Shown here piece by piece: positions 12,599-24,932 of a DNA stretch of 64,000 nt. This DNA comes from Geosiphon pyriformis (taxonomy: Eukaryota; Glomeromycota; Glomeromycetes; Archaeosporales; Geosiphonaceae). Position numbers and translations under genes: made by a program. Each line of letters opens with the position of its first letter. Positions within the stretch are counted from its first letter, which is position 1. The stretch lies in NCBI GenBank assembly GCA_016748015.1, contig JAAOMT010000678.1, positions 600,389 to 664,388 on the forward strand. Direction: 5' to 3'. Below the pieces are notes generated by a model. That model did not search any database. It saw nothing but the letters and a program-made list of their open reading frames with translations, and had not been told where the DNA came from.

Positions 12599-12925
12599 TT
12601 AAGGGTGCATTCGAAAGATTTGCCCTTGGTTTCGATTTAAGGAGAAGTCTCTCACTAAGTTGCCAATCCTAGAATCGAGCTCAAGAAATGGAAAAAAGTT
12701 ATCCATTAAAATCGGTGTGATATATCTTTCCCGTGGATAATGAATATTTCGGTTGATATTTTGTTGAAGTCTTTGAAAAGATGGTTTATTTTGGTTCATT
12801 TGTGTTGATGGCATCTTCAACTGCTGGCTTTCCTGCTGAATAAATGTATTGACAATTTGTTGCCAATTGGCGTTATAAGATGAATTTTTTTCAGGCTGGT
12901 AACCAATTTGACTTTGCAGTCTCAT
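12599..12925 (-). CDS. Uncharacterised 108-residue Gln/Asn-rich protein ending in His-Pro
   Basis: The first ATG of the frame is at 12925; four residues further upstream the frame begins only with TTG, so I place the start at ATG. The protein begins MRLQSQIGYQPEKN, is rich in Gln and Asn in its first half (IQQESQQLKM, QRLQQNINRN), and has an acidic-hydrophobic segment (MDNFFPFLELDSRIGNLV) before the C-terminus FRMHP. Base composition is less AT-rich than the flanks, which supports coding. No domain is recognised. It is one of four small frames in this window that end in His-Pro directly before the stop (see 25832, 27687 and 35930). It may be a complete single-exon gene. Confidence 0.45.
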   Translation of the reverse strand: MRLQSQIGYQPEKNSSYNANWQQIVNTFIQQESQQLKMPSTQMNQNKPSFQRLQQNINRNIHYPRERYITPILMDNFFPFLELDSRIGNLVRDFSLNRNQGQIFRMHP

Positions 12926-15338
12926 TTTCAAAGGCAAAAACAGCTTACTTTATCACAAATTATAGCAAATAATTTTGAAAGCTAAAGCCTACTTCTTTAA
13001 AATTAATACGTTTGAATAAGGTAGGCCAACGGGAAAGTTGGATAAAAAAAGTTTAGCATCTTTTTATACTTTCAAAAAAGCTGGTGAACTAAAAGACAAT
13101 CTTAAAAAACATGTCACAAGCCAGTAAACCTTATCGCTTGATAGGAAGAAAGGTTTGTGAGTTGCTTTTTGAAAAAAAAAGAAAGTATAGGGATATCCTG
13201 AACTCCTGGTTGGGTCAATTAAATTATTAAAAGTTCAATATCTCTTTGAGGTTTTCAATGTAACCCACTTGATTGGAGTATCCAATTAATCTGGATTTTG
13301 ACTTTTTCTTATCAGATAAACCTTTGATACAAAAAACTTTGTTCCCAAGCTTTAAGAATAATTGGAAATGATCAACGTTGGTTACAGAAAATGTTTTGAT
13401 CTTTATTCGAGAATCTTTATTTATAATTCAAATTGAAATCATAAAACACATATGGTCCAGTAAATTTGGTTAGTTTTCGAGAGTTTATTAATTTTTCTAA
13501 TATAAAAGAAAGCTCCATAAAGCTTGATTTTAAGGAACCCCCGACCAATTAATATCGGGAAAATGTTTCATTGGGAAGTGCTCCGATTGAGCTTTAGATT
13601 GACTACTGAAAAACAATTAATTCTCAAATCTTAATAATGATTTGCTTTAAAAATAATCATGGTCATTAAAACTGTACAGTTCAGCTTCTTTAAAAAAAAA
13701 GTAAGGATTTAGTTGCATCGAAGATCTCGAGAGAAAACCCAGTTCCCTTCGTTTTCTTGTACCTGCTATATAGCATAAAAACTAACCAAAAAATACACCT
13801 TATTTATTATTAATATAGCGATTCATCAATTTTTCGGATATCCAACACCCAAAGATATTGAGTAGCACTATGAGTGTTTAACTCCTTTCTTTGTGATCAA
13901 CCTAAATTTTGGAAAAATCTTTAAAGAAATCTTTTTAATAAAAATATTGAATAATACTATAATGAACTTTTGGGAAACGAGCAAAAAAGTTTTTGTAACG
14001 CACCATTGTTAGCTTGGCTTTTGAACTTCTCCTTATCGAGATGGTTATGAAACAGGGCTTTGCATCTCAAATCATGAATTTACTTTGATTAATCATTGGG
14101 GAATTAAAAGGAAGATTACATAATAAAAACCTAGAAATATGGAACCCGGTTTCTAATTAAAAATATCAGAGGCCCCGTTATCGAATGTACATATCTCAAT
14201 ATATTCCAAGGAAAATTATTCAAGAATCTTTAGTTCATGAACAATGACAATCCTCGTTTAATTCCAAAAATAGTATAAAATGATTATGAATAATTATCGA
14301 ATATGATTAAAAATGGTAAATTAAAACCCCATTCGCATATTAGATCTGTTTCCTAAGAGAAGTTCGATGTAAGAAGATCTTGATCAGAATGAATTAATTT
14401 CCTTTTTATCAAAAAAGAAGGATGATTTAAAAATTCAAATTTTTTGGAGAGCTTGTATTCAAATCTGATCGGGTTAGCTGCGGAGCTTACTATATTGAAA
14501 AATTTCTTTTGACACATTTAACTGCTGACATAATCAAATCAAAAAGATCTTCGTCTCATTGAAAATCTATGAGCCTAAATCGAATTTTATTGAGGCATGC
14601 CGATTAGTTATGCCTCGTGTATCGAATACAGGAAACTTGGTGGGACAATGTCTTATTACGGGCTTATTTATCCTTTCTTCGAAGAAGGAAATATTATTTT
14701 GCTCAACATGAAAGCTACCATGTGCAGATTAAGTTCGATACGAATAAAAATTAATTTAAATTTAAATTAATATATATTCGCTGTCTTTGTGAACGAAATT
14801 CAACATGTTTTATTACAAATCTTAAAGTGAAATCTTTTGATTGATGTGCATTAAAAGGAACTTATGCAAGGGCTCAGGAAAATGTCTTATGGCGAAATTC
14901 ACTTCTTTGTGATAAAATTTTGAATAAATTGCTTTGCAACACGATGACAATTTAATATTCATGGTCGATATCAGGGTTTCATCATTGTCAAAATCCCTAA
15001 AATTTGAAATTGAAATTAATGAAAAGAAATGTCATCATAGATGAAGACTTGATGGCATTAATTTGGGAATAAAGCTCTTCATTATTTCAGCATTTATCTC
15101 ATTATATTTATGGTCCATAAAAGATGATAAAAAACTTTTTGGTACTTTTTTCATGCTAATTTATGTAAATTTTTCATAATAAATCAATTCTGTTTATGAG
15201 CCATAAAGATTGAAATAATAAAATGAATGATCCTTGTATATGAATTTAAAAACCATAAAGAACAATCCATTAATCATGAATACGAAAAGCCACAAAATTA
15301 GAGCCAACTTTTCAACACTTAATCACTTTTTTGTAATA
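12926..15338. other. Gene-free stretch
   Basis: About 2.4 kb of moderately AT-rich DNA upstream of the small minus-strand frame and up to the left end of the pogo-like transposon. No frame longer than about 60 codons with an ATG and no repeated element was recognised. Promoters of the 12599-12925 frame would lie at its left edge. Confidence 0.4.
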
Positions 15339-17575
15339 CAGTCAGACCTCCATAAAAGAACCCTCGACAAAAGAACAACCTCTTACAAAGAAAATTTTTT
15401 TATAGAACCAATTGATTAATTAACAATTTTCCCTTTATATAAAAACATTCTATAAAGGAACAAGAACATAATTTTATCAAACGTTTATTCAAATATCACG
15501 TGCTAGATGTTAATTGGTAATTGGGAAAAGAGTTAGAACGTATTGAATTGATTTCATCCTACTCTTTTTGATCTTTTCTGTTTTCACGTGCAGCCACTTA
15601 GCCCCTATTTAGATTTGCTTAAACCAAATCTAATATTATCGTTATAGGCACATTTTCAAACAGACTTGCTAAATTATCACAATGTCGGAACCTTTATTCA
15701 AAAAACAAAAACGAGCAGCAGTTAATGATGCTCTTCGTAACAAAATTTGTCAATATTCCAAAAATCACTATGGCACGAAACATGATGATATTGTAGCTTA
15801 CTTCAATCATAAATATCCAGAGCTTCATATTTCTCGTCCAACTGTCTCCAAGATAATCAAAGAGCATGCAAAGTGGTTGAATATTGAAATTGATGAAATC
15901 TCAAAAAGATCTATTTGACACAAAAGCATTAAATTTCCATTATTAGACCAAGCTTTAAGTTTTTGGGTAGAACAAGTAACGGCAGCCACTATCGAATTCA
16001 ATGATCAACTAATTAAAGAGAAAGGAAAAAAATTTGCCAAACTTCTTGGTATACACGAAAATGAAACGCGATTCTCAAATAGATGGGTTCAAAAATTCAA
16101 AAAACGAAAACAGTTATGTGTTTACCGATTTCATGGTGAGGCAGGAAGTGTATCAACTGAAAGTTTACCAGAAGAACGAAGAAAATTAAAAACCATTATA
16201 TCCGAATTTGATCCTGCTGACATATATAATGCTGATGAAACAGGATTATTTTTTCGTATGGGACCAAATCAAACACTTGCAAAACGTCGAAATGCAGGAA
16301 AAAAATTGGTATATTATATTTACCAATTGTTATAATTATATATTATTTTTATATTAAATTAATTGGGTTTTTTATAGGATAAATCTTGGATTACAATTCT
16401 TCTTGCTACAAATTCAACTGGATCTCACAAATTGCAACCTTTAGTAATTGGACATGCAAAAAATCCAAGATGCTTTAAAGGAATTAATACTTCCAACCTA
16501 CCTGTGATTTACAAATTCAATTCCAAAGCATGGATGCACTCAGATATATGGAAAGTATGGCTCAAATATATAAATAAAGACTTCCGAATTCAAAATCAGC
16601 ATCTATTACTTTTGGTTGATAATACAACTTCTCATCATACTCAAATCGGGGAAGATTCATTCCAATTAACCAATATTACTTTGCACTATTTTCCTCCAAA
16701 TACTACATCACATCTTCAACCAATGAATGCTGGCATTATCAAATCTTTCAAAGGCAAATATAAACACTTATATTGTCAACATATTTTACATCAATTTGAA
16801 CAAAAAATTAATATTGAACAGTTAAGTAATATAATATATACAGTATTATTATCGTTATATATTATATAATTTATCTAATATTAATTTATTTTTTAGAAAT
16901 AAATTAAACATAAAACAAGCAATTGATTATGTTGTTCAATCATAGTTTTAAGTAACACCTGTTACAATTTAAAACTGTTGGCAAAAAATGGATATTCTTT
17001 TCTATAATCAAGAATTAGAAATTCAAGAATCCGAAACATCAATTGCTATGGATATATTCAACAATTTACCATCAAATGCACAACAATTGGTCAAAAATTT
17101 CGAAGATTATACTGTAGCAGTTGATGAATTATTGGCAACTGAATATATTCTTGATGATAATGAAATTGTAGATATTGTTTTAGCCGATGCTCAAATTGAA
17201 ACCAATACAATTAATGACTCGGAAGAAGAATTAGAAAAATCTCCACCTGCTACAATTACAATTACAGAAGCATATAAAGCATTAAAAAAGGTAATTAGAT
17301 TTGAAAAGCAATTAGCAGAAGAAAATTTTAGTATATAAAACCAAAATTTACTTAGAAAAAAATTATATGAATACGAAAAAATGAAGGAAAATTCTAAAAA
17401 ACAGGTAACAATTAATCAATATTTTAATAACAATAATAATAATAATAATAATTGATTGATTTAATAAATAAATATAGTTTATTTGATAATAATTATAAAA
17501 CTCTATAATAGAACACCTCTATAATGGAACATAATTTGCATGTCCCAACTTTGTTCTCTTATAGAGGTCTGACTT
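15339..17575 (+). mobile_element. Complete but inactivated pogo/Tigger-like DNA transposon (2.24 kb)
   Basis: The left end begins CAGTCAGACCTCCATAAAAG at 15339. The right end is its imperfect inverted copy, finishing ...TTATAGAGGTCTGACTT at 17575. Both ends are flanked by TA (15337-15338 and 17576-17577), the target duplication of Tc1/mariner/pogo elements. Shorter repeats of the ctataA-GAAC type lie just inside both ends (about 15360-15465 and 17505-17530), as expected for transposase binding sites. Inside is one transposase gene on the plus strand that carries nonsense changes. The element looks recent by structure, because both ends and the target duplication are preserved. Confidence 0.9.
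15682..17338 (+). pseudogene. pogo/Tigger-type transposase (DDE_1), inactivated
   Basis: Starts at ATG 15682. Exon 1 runs to 16308. An intron at 16309-16377 (GTATAT...TTATAG, 69 bp) keeps the frame exactly. Exon 2 begins at 16378. Order of domains: N-terminal helix-turn-helix (HISRPTVSKIIKEH, residues 48-61), a CENP-B-type DNA-binding segment (FAKLLGIHENETRFSNRW), then the DDE_1 catalytic core with ADETG (first Asp, 16234-16236) and LLLVDNTTSHH (second Asp). The third catalytic position reads LQPMNAGIIKSFK, so Asp has become Asn at 16726-16728. An in-frame TGA sits at 15916-15918. After a second probable intron ending near 16895, three more stops interrupt VVQS.F.VTPVTI.NCWQK. The acidic C-terminal region is still open at 16988-17338. 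It is therefore dead by several independent changes. Confidence 0.88.
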
Positions 17576-18346
17576 TAATTCCTTTTTTCATAAAAATTTA
17601 CCATTTAATCTCTTTTTTTAAATCAATCATCAATTTTTTTATCGAATAATGTCACACAAGCTTTTTTTTTTAAAGATAGATCGAAAAACTGATTAATATT
17701 TATAAGTTCATTATATGAATGATATCATTGAGTTTATGAATTGTCTATCTGCATGAGTAGTAATAAAACACAGTAAAAATCGGCAATAACCTTTGTCATT
17801 TTATGATTGCATAATCAAAAATTTCCACATCTTTTGATTATTATTTATATAGCTGATTGCTTTTGTAATGAAAACGTGCATTTATTTTTGTAACCTGGAA
17901 CTTGAAATCACAAAAAAAATCAAAGAAAATTTCAGGTCCCGCTAATTGAGACCCCGGAACGATTATTCCTTCTTTTTTTTTTGCCGATGGGCAGAGATTA
18001 AGCAAGGATAAAATGATTAAGGTTTAAAAAACAGGAATTTTGATAAAAATGTAGCATACAATAGAGTTTAAAACTGAATCAAAGTAATTTTTAAATTACT
18101 TAGTTTATATGTTTTTAATGCATTAGTGAACTTTTTATTATTATAATAAACTCTATACGTATATACATTGAGAACCGACTCAACATTATTTAATTAAATA
18201 GGAAGATGATGGCATAATATTACATGTTTGTCCAATTAGAAAAGATTCAGCTATGGAAATACAAGGTTTGCATTATCCTCTAGAGGAACCTTCTTTCAAT
18301 TCATAGATTACCTTTACTGGATTCTAAAAACAGATTTTCTTACTAA
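17576..18346. other. Intergenic, nothing recognised
   Basis: DNA between the pogo-like element and HMG-box gene 1, forming the 3' flank of the latter. A homopolymer-rich stretch occurs near 17660 and 17975. No gene or repeat was recognised. Confidence 0.4.
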
Positions 18347-19063
18347 TCAAAAGAGAAATGTTGGAGTAAAGTCATAAGGGAAAATAATTTGTGATATTGG
18401 GTGATTCATAAAATCATGATTTAAATTGTAAGCCATATTCATATCGGAATCGTCAGAGAAAAGCATAGACGTCTCAAAATTCATCATCCTCTGTGCAAAT
18501 GGTACATTTTCTGAAATTGTTGAGAGATTTTCGTGATGACTTTGAGAACTTTCAAGTTTGTCTTTTCCTTCTTCCAGCATGTTTACACCTATGGGTGCCA
18601 TTGGAGATTCTTGAATATAAGGAAATCCTCTTATATCATCCACGGGGACCTTAAAGTCAGTTGGAGAAGAGACTTGCCACTTAAAAACAATTTCGGATCT
18701 TGCGGGTGTATATCTAAAGCCCGGAAACCGTTGCTTATGTAAGGCTGAAACCTGTGAAGCCAGATTTTTATAACATTTTCGATCTTCTTCAGCGGCCATT
18801 TTCCAAAGGATACTTGAGGCTTTGCTTATTATTTGCATATTCGGCCGGCCGACTAATCGGGCTTGACGTATTACATTTTGACGAAAAATAAAAAAAGCGT
18901 TTGGTGGTCTTCTGGGACGAGTTATTCCATTTGAAGTGACCATATTTTGAGCAGAAAGCAATCTTTCGGGTTCCTTTTCTTCGGGGGGAAAAATTTTACT
19001 AAGATTCATCTTGGTGATGAGCTCAATTGCCTTGTCCAAAGAATGAACTGTTGCAGAAGACAT
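18347..19063 (-). CDS. MATA-type HMG-box transcription factor 1
   Basis: Single-exon frame of 238 residues from ATG 19063 to TGA 18347. The HMG box spans about residues 49-119 and shows the mating-type (MATA/SOX-like) signature RPPNAFFIFRQNV, then SSILWKMA and RKCYKNLA, ending FPGFRYTP. Such boxes bend and bind DNA sequence-specifically in the nucleus. Before the box is a block shared with the other two HMG genes here (LITKMNLSKIFPPEE...LLSAQN). The C-terminal 110 residues are Asp/Ser/Met-rich without a known domain and end in FDFTP-like hydrophobic residues. GC content is higher than the flanks and no frame damage is visible. Among fungi this expanded family is typical of Rhizophagus. The individual role is unknown, and sex determination should not be assumed. 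Confidence 0.9.
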   Translation of the reverse strand: MSSATVHSLDKAIELITKMNLSKIFPPEEKEPERLLSAQNMVTSNGITRPRRPPNAFFIFRQNVIRQARLVGRPNMQIISKASSILWKMAAEEDRKCYKNLASQVSALHKQRFPGFRYTPARSEIVFKWQVSSPTDFKVPVDDIRGFPYIQESPMAPIGVNMLEEGKDKLESSQSHHENLSTISENVPFAQRMMNFETSMLFSDDSDMNMAYNLNHDFMNHPISQIIFPYDFTPTFLF

Positions 19064-22000
19064 AATAATTCTTTGTTCTCAATTATGACAAAAATTTATG
19101 TAAAGAATGCCAAGGTCAGCATGAGAAAAGGTGAAAGAAATTTTTTGAAAAGATACTTTATGAATCCTTTTTATAAGTTTTCAAAAAATTTATACGCACA
19201 GGATTTAAACTCACATGTTCTATTTGGAAACCCAGTTTTGTCTAGTTCAAAAAGATTTTCTGCTCTGCCGATTCTCTAGGAAATATAGGAATGCAATTTG
19301 ATGAAGAATCAAGATTCAGTTCTTTGACTTTGCTATCACCTGTTTACATATATTAAATTAAAAGTTGAATTAAATTTCTCAACTTATTTTCGTGAATTTA
19401 AGTAAAAGTTGCACCAGAATAAAAGAACACCTTGCACTTGGGAAACAAAATATGACCAAACAAATATTATAAACCTTATTATTGAGATTCTAAAAACACC
19501 AAAAGTATTAAAATGTTTCAAATTTACAGATCGAAGTACCTTCTCAGCAAAAAGAAGTTTTTTTAGTTTACTTGTCATCTATACCTCCTACCGGGAATTT
19601 TTAATATCTTTTACTGTTTATGGTACCATTAACTGACCTAATACCTTAAAGGAGGACAAAGGAGGCTACATGAAAAAAAATTAGTTTCAATTATGAAGTT
19701 GTGATCATGAAAAAGTGTGATTTGACTTTATTTAATTTCATAGTATTAAAAACATTTTTAGAGTTTTAAAATAATTCATGGGTATTTCATTAAAGCATAG
19801 AATCGGAACATTTCTCGATAGCAAAAGAAAGCAATCAAATGACATAACCCTCGTTAAGATAGGCACGGAAAAGGAAATTAATCGATCGCTGTCGATCGAT
19901 GAAAGGTATCTGATTTATTTTAACAAAGGCACTTTTTTAAGATAGAAGCACAAAATTTCGGCCCAGCAAAAACTTTTTTGGTCACTAGTTCAAATGATGT
20001 GATTTTTATAGGGTAGGTAAAATTACTCATTTTAGCTTTTGCATAATATATATGAGATGTTCAAATAATTAAATTGTGGTTGTGACCGAAAAAATACAAA
20101 AAGACAAAAGTTATTTGTGCATCATAAAAGGAAAATTTATTTATTTTATTTTTTTGATTTCCTTTATATTGTTTTTGCGCAAGGAAACATAATTTTTCTC
20201 CCAATATCTGATCAAGCAAATCGGATTTTTTTCAAGTTCTTTTGCTTAGTCTTTAAAAGAATTAGTATATTTTTCTAGGATCGGAGAACTGATTCTGAAA
20301 TGATGTAATGTTTGGAAGTCTTTGGAACCCATAAATCCTATAAATTTTAATACGTGAATTGCATCAAGTTTATATCAATATACATACATGATGAAGTAAC
20401 GATTCCTTGGCATCTTTGTAGAAAATTTTTTTTTTTTGACGTATTAATCAAATCAAACTTTTCTCTGATCTTACCAAGGTTTTTTGCCTTTTAACTTCCA
20501 AAATTAATCCGATTTTTCAATAAAATTTTTTGCTTGACGAGGAATCGTCCCAAGGATCTAAACATTAAGAAGCTAACTTACGCTTTGGCCCAAATGGTAA
20601 TCATATTTTTTCGATCTTGGAAATCTCATTAAGTTGGCTATTAAAAAAAAACAAAATTATTTATATATATAAAAATCACTATTAAAAATAAAATGAAGAT
20701 CATTAAAGAACTTTTTAAAAATCCTGGGAAAATTTTCACTCGAATCTTATTTTAAAATATCAACCAACGTTTACAGTACACTTACTAATACAATTATGGA
20801 TCCTGATCCTAATTTTGACATTATTTATTCACAATTTAAGTTGCTTTTCAGGGTTGGTGGGTCGATTCAGCAATCTTTGAACCATCGGGATTTTTTTAAA
20901 ACTTGAGATTTTCTTGAATCGTTTGTTTTTTCTCAGTAATTTTTCCGGAATTGCTCCGCCACTGGGAACGTTATGAATTTCGATACACATGGGCTGATGT
21001 TAAAAAAGTTTTTTTTCTGTAAAAATATATATATTTAGCCTGAGGACTCATTTGAAAAAAAAAACATTACGTAATGAGATAAAAGATCAAATGAAATTTT
21101 TTAAGAAACTATCTCAGTAAAGATTTTTACGGTCAGTTTTTGTTCTCTAAGAAAAGAAGCAAGAGATTCTTTGAAATTAATTAATTAATTTGATAATAAC
21201 GAATATTGAAATCAGGATTGGATATGTGTCAATTGAATATGAATTATGGTTTGAAAGCTGCAGCAAATGGTTTTAGAAGATCGTGATATTTGAAGCTACA
21301 GAATGGTGATACATTTTACATAATTTTCAAGTTAATAATAAATGTAGGATGATAAAAAGCATGGCATTAGTGTACTCTAATGAAATTATAAAAAGTTTTT
21401 AAAATGTATCATGAATTTATGATCGTGAAAAACTAAATAATTTTTCATGGTGCCTCGATTTATAATCTGTGAAGTAACTGTACATACATACTTATTTGGT
21501 ATATTGATCGGCTTTAAGATGATCAGCGCCACCACCAAGTTAAAATTGATTATAAATTGATTAGATTAAAAATTAATGTGGCAATTCACTTTTCAGCGGC
21601 AGAAAAGTGGGCAACTTTATTCCAAATAAAGACTTATTAAAGCGATCCAATATTTAGCTGCGCATGGCAAGTGATACAGAATAGGTCTATTCTGTTGATC
21701 GAACTAATCATTTTTTTCGAAAAACTTTTTTATTTTATTTTTTATTTTATTTTATTTATTTTTAAATGTACCAACTTTTAATAGGCCTATTTTGTTAATT
21801 AAATCATCGGAGGAGTCCTAAAACTTATAAAAATTCATGTAAATGAGCATTAATAAGATGCGCTAATACTTTGTTTGAAGAATAAAAGTCATAATTACAA
21901 ATAAAAGATAATTTAAGATTCACCAGTGTATAATTGCTTTAAACTCCAAGTAAATTATTTAGCAGCAGTCTGTGTGAGAGATAACTTTTAAAATGGCCTG

Positions 22001-22401
22001 TGATCTATTATAAGCAAGTGTTGATCTCGTTTCCGCGTGGTATTGATAACTTAAAAAAGAACTTTACATAATACATCATGATAGATGAGAAAAAAAGTTT
22101 ATCGAGGTTAAAATATTAGTTAGGGAATTATAAATGTGAAAGGGATTTAATTTTAAAGTAATTTTTCTTCAAAGGGTGGGTGAAAATTTTTTTGTAACAA
22201 TTATTCAGATTAGTGTCAATTAATTTGGATACAAAAGATTTTTTTGGTATATTGGCTTTCAAAAATAAAACTCTACGTCCAAAAGTTTCGGGAATAAGGT
22301 TTTGGGAAAAGAAAAAAAAAAAATTTTTAACAAAGATATTTGTTGGGTACTCGATAGATACCCTACACCGAGCCTTTATTTGGAATTCACAAAACATGAA
22401 A

Positions 22402-22403
<2 letters not shown>
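19064..22403. other. Gene-free stretch upstream of HMG-box gene 1
   Basis: About 3.3 kb of moderately AT-rich sequence. Its left edge contains the promoter of HMG-box gene 1, with an A/T-rich leader directly before the ATG. Overlapping frames of 64 and 75 codons on opposite strands at 19384-19636 show no motif and are treated as chance. A short purine/pyrimidine-poor AT run and TTTTA repeats occur at 21730-21770. Nothing else was recognised. Confidence 0.4.
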
Positions 22404-22443
<40 letters not shown>

Positions 22444-22444
22444 T

Positions 22445-22504
<60 letters not shown>
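22404..22504. repeat. Poly-T tract of about 100 bp
   Basis: A run of T from 22404 to 22504, interrupted only by GTG at 22443-22445. It could be the poly-A tail of a retrotransposed sequence inserted in minus orientation, or an expanded homopolymer. No target duplication is clear. The length is likely imprecise, because such tracts are poorly resolved by sequencing. Confidence 0.9.
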
Positions 22505-22508
<4 letters not shown>

Positions 22509-24879
22509 ATAAAGTGAGCACCTAGAACGAAGGTATTAATGGAATTATCATTTGAGATTTAAAACTAAAAATCATAATCAAAAAAAATCTCGGGTTGGAA
22601 ACCAATCAAAAAATAAAAACTATAAAATTTTCACAATCCAATAATTTTATCTGGCGTTTTTAGCAAAAACGGAAAAAAGAAGAGAAACTAAATAATAAAT
22701 TTTTGCGTTCCCCATAATTATTAATATCATTTTTTTAAAAATTTTTCTTTCCCCTCCCGCTTAACTTTCTTTTCGGGGTATTTTAATGATGTATCTCCGA
22801 ATAAATTTTCAAGTTTTACTTCTAAAGTTAGAACGCGTATGCAAAAAAGATTATTAATGTATATATATAAATTTAATTAATTTAAAAGTATTATAATTAA
22901 TTTTAACCTCTCTTTTACTTTGAATATTTGGAGTAACATGTCTCTTTCATTTTAGCCAAAATTAATTGAAAATCAGATAGCACAAGTTCTAGACTTCACG
23001 ATTAATTGACCAGTGAAAATTAATTATAATTTTTATATATTTAAGAATGACTGCAAATGGCGTCACAAAACTTATAAAACGAGAAATTTTTGAAAAATGA
23101 TTTTCATGAGAAATTTCCAAAATCCATTGAAATTCTGAAAATGGCAAAAATGACCCTAGAACATGATTTTAATGACTTTTGAGTAATGCCTCATCTTACT
23201 AGCAATATTATTATACTAAACATTATAATCCTCATTTACAAAATGAGTTTTCAATTTTCAACAGGATCAATTTTATCGGAAAAGATGAAATAAAACTTGT
23301 AATAACTGAGACTTGAGGCAATTATTCATTTTAATAATAAAAAACAAGTTGTCTGTCACTTTCCACCTGCTGAATAATCGTGTTTTAATCACTTGTCCTA
23401 TCATTAAGGAAATCAAATATTTAAAAAACGGAAAAAGTTTTGAATTTCAAAGTAAAAGAGGCATGATTCACCTAGTGATCAATGAATTGAGGCCCAAAAA
23501 GTTCTATCATTAGTCATGCGAAAAAATGCCCATAAATATAAATAATGAATTTTTTAATTGGACGAATTTTAATTAACTTTAAAAAATTGCCTTTTTGATT
23601 CTGATTTTAAAAAAAATATGAAATGGTCATTCGAACAATCTTTATAGAGATATGCTCAAATTGTGAAGGTATCATCAGTTTGATAAATCTAAAGTTTTTT
23701 TTACGTGAATGAAAATTTTACCTATTTTTGTGAACAAAATAGTCATCAAAAAAATTGACAATCATAATGAATTGAGTTTGGAAAATATTTACATTGAGAT
23801 TAGTTCAAACCATAATTTTCTAACTTTTTTCCTTCTAAAGAGTCATCCAGTTATTTAGTTTAGGGTTAATCCATTAAGAGAATAAATTAAACAATATTAC
23901 CTAAAAATAACGAGTTTCTATTAAGATTTTCATTTTTGTTGATCATAAAGTGATCTAGAAGAAAACTTTTTCGCTCAGTGCTTTCTCGTCATTTATAAAG
24001 ATAATGTTCTAGATTGATAGCAAATTGTTAAAGAGATAAAAATAAAAGAAGTTAATTAAATTTTTATATGTTTTAAAATTGAGTACAAAAAATCAAAATT
24101 AGTTAATGTAAAGCTTGATGGATTAAGCTCTTTGCTTCTTTCCATAATCTTTCCATGATAAAAAATTCCACCAATAATTGGTATCAAGGTTGCATAACAA
24201 ATTATCAAAGTGGTTATAGATTATTGCTGCCTCTCTGAGCCTAATATATCTAATATTAATCGAGCCACCGTCGAAGAAGCGAAATTTCGGAATTTAAAAA
24301 CAATTTTGTGTTTTTCTTTTAAAGATAATCAAGTATATGTGAAAACCTTTTTGAGATTTACATAAAAAAGCTCAAGTAGCTGAAAGCGAAATTTATGCCA
24401 TTTTTTTGTCATCTGAAATATCAAATTTTAAATTGAACAGATCCTAATGTCGTTATTTCTTTTTTTTTTCTAATTTTTGAAGATTGTTATATATTCCTTG
24501 TCAAGTTGAGACTTTTCATTAAAAATTAAAATTTCGGTGGATTTCCTTTTACCAAAAGTATGAAATTTAATTCTACCTACTGTTTGCAAGTTAATTGGAC
24601 CAAATAAATTTTCATTTACTTGGAAATTTTCTTCTAATTAACTTTTAAAAATAGTTTATTCTAAATAAAACCCTGGAAAAAGTTGTCAATGTCATTCAGG
24701 GAAAATTCGGCATCTTTCAATGTTATGGACTTAATCGTAATACTTGTTTACTTTTAAGCTTTTTGGAAAATCAATGGAAATACTCCAAATTTTAATCGTG
24801 AATTGACGATCTATTGATTTTCTGCAACAACACGTAAGCTAGAGAGATAAGATATATATCTCTAAATTTGGTAGGACGG

Positions 24880-24881
<2 letters not shown>
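22505..24881. other. Gene-free stretch
   Basis: Moderately AT-rich DNA with only short frames; the longest, 23313-23513, shows no motif. No repeat or RNA gene was recognised. Confidence 0.4.

Positions 24882-24931
<50 letters not shown>
24882..24931. repeat. (ATT)n microsatellite
   Basis: About 50 bp of perfect ATT triplets. Confidence 0.95.

Positions 24932-24932
<1 letters not shown>

Noticed and set aside
18947-19279. 110-codon plus-strand frame opposite HMG-box gene 1
   Set aside because: Antisense shadow of the HMG gene's 5' end and its leader; non-ATG start.
22213-22517. Open frames ending in long poly-Phe
   Set aside because: They are produced by translating the poly-T tract; the part before it shows no motif.
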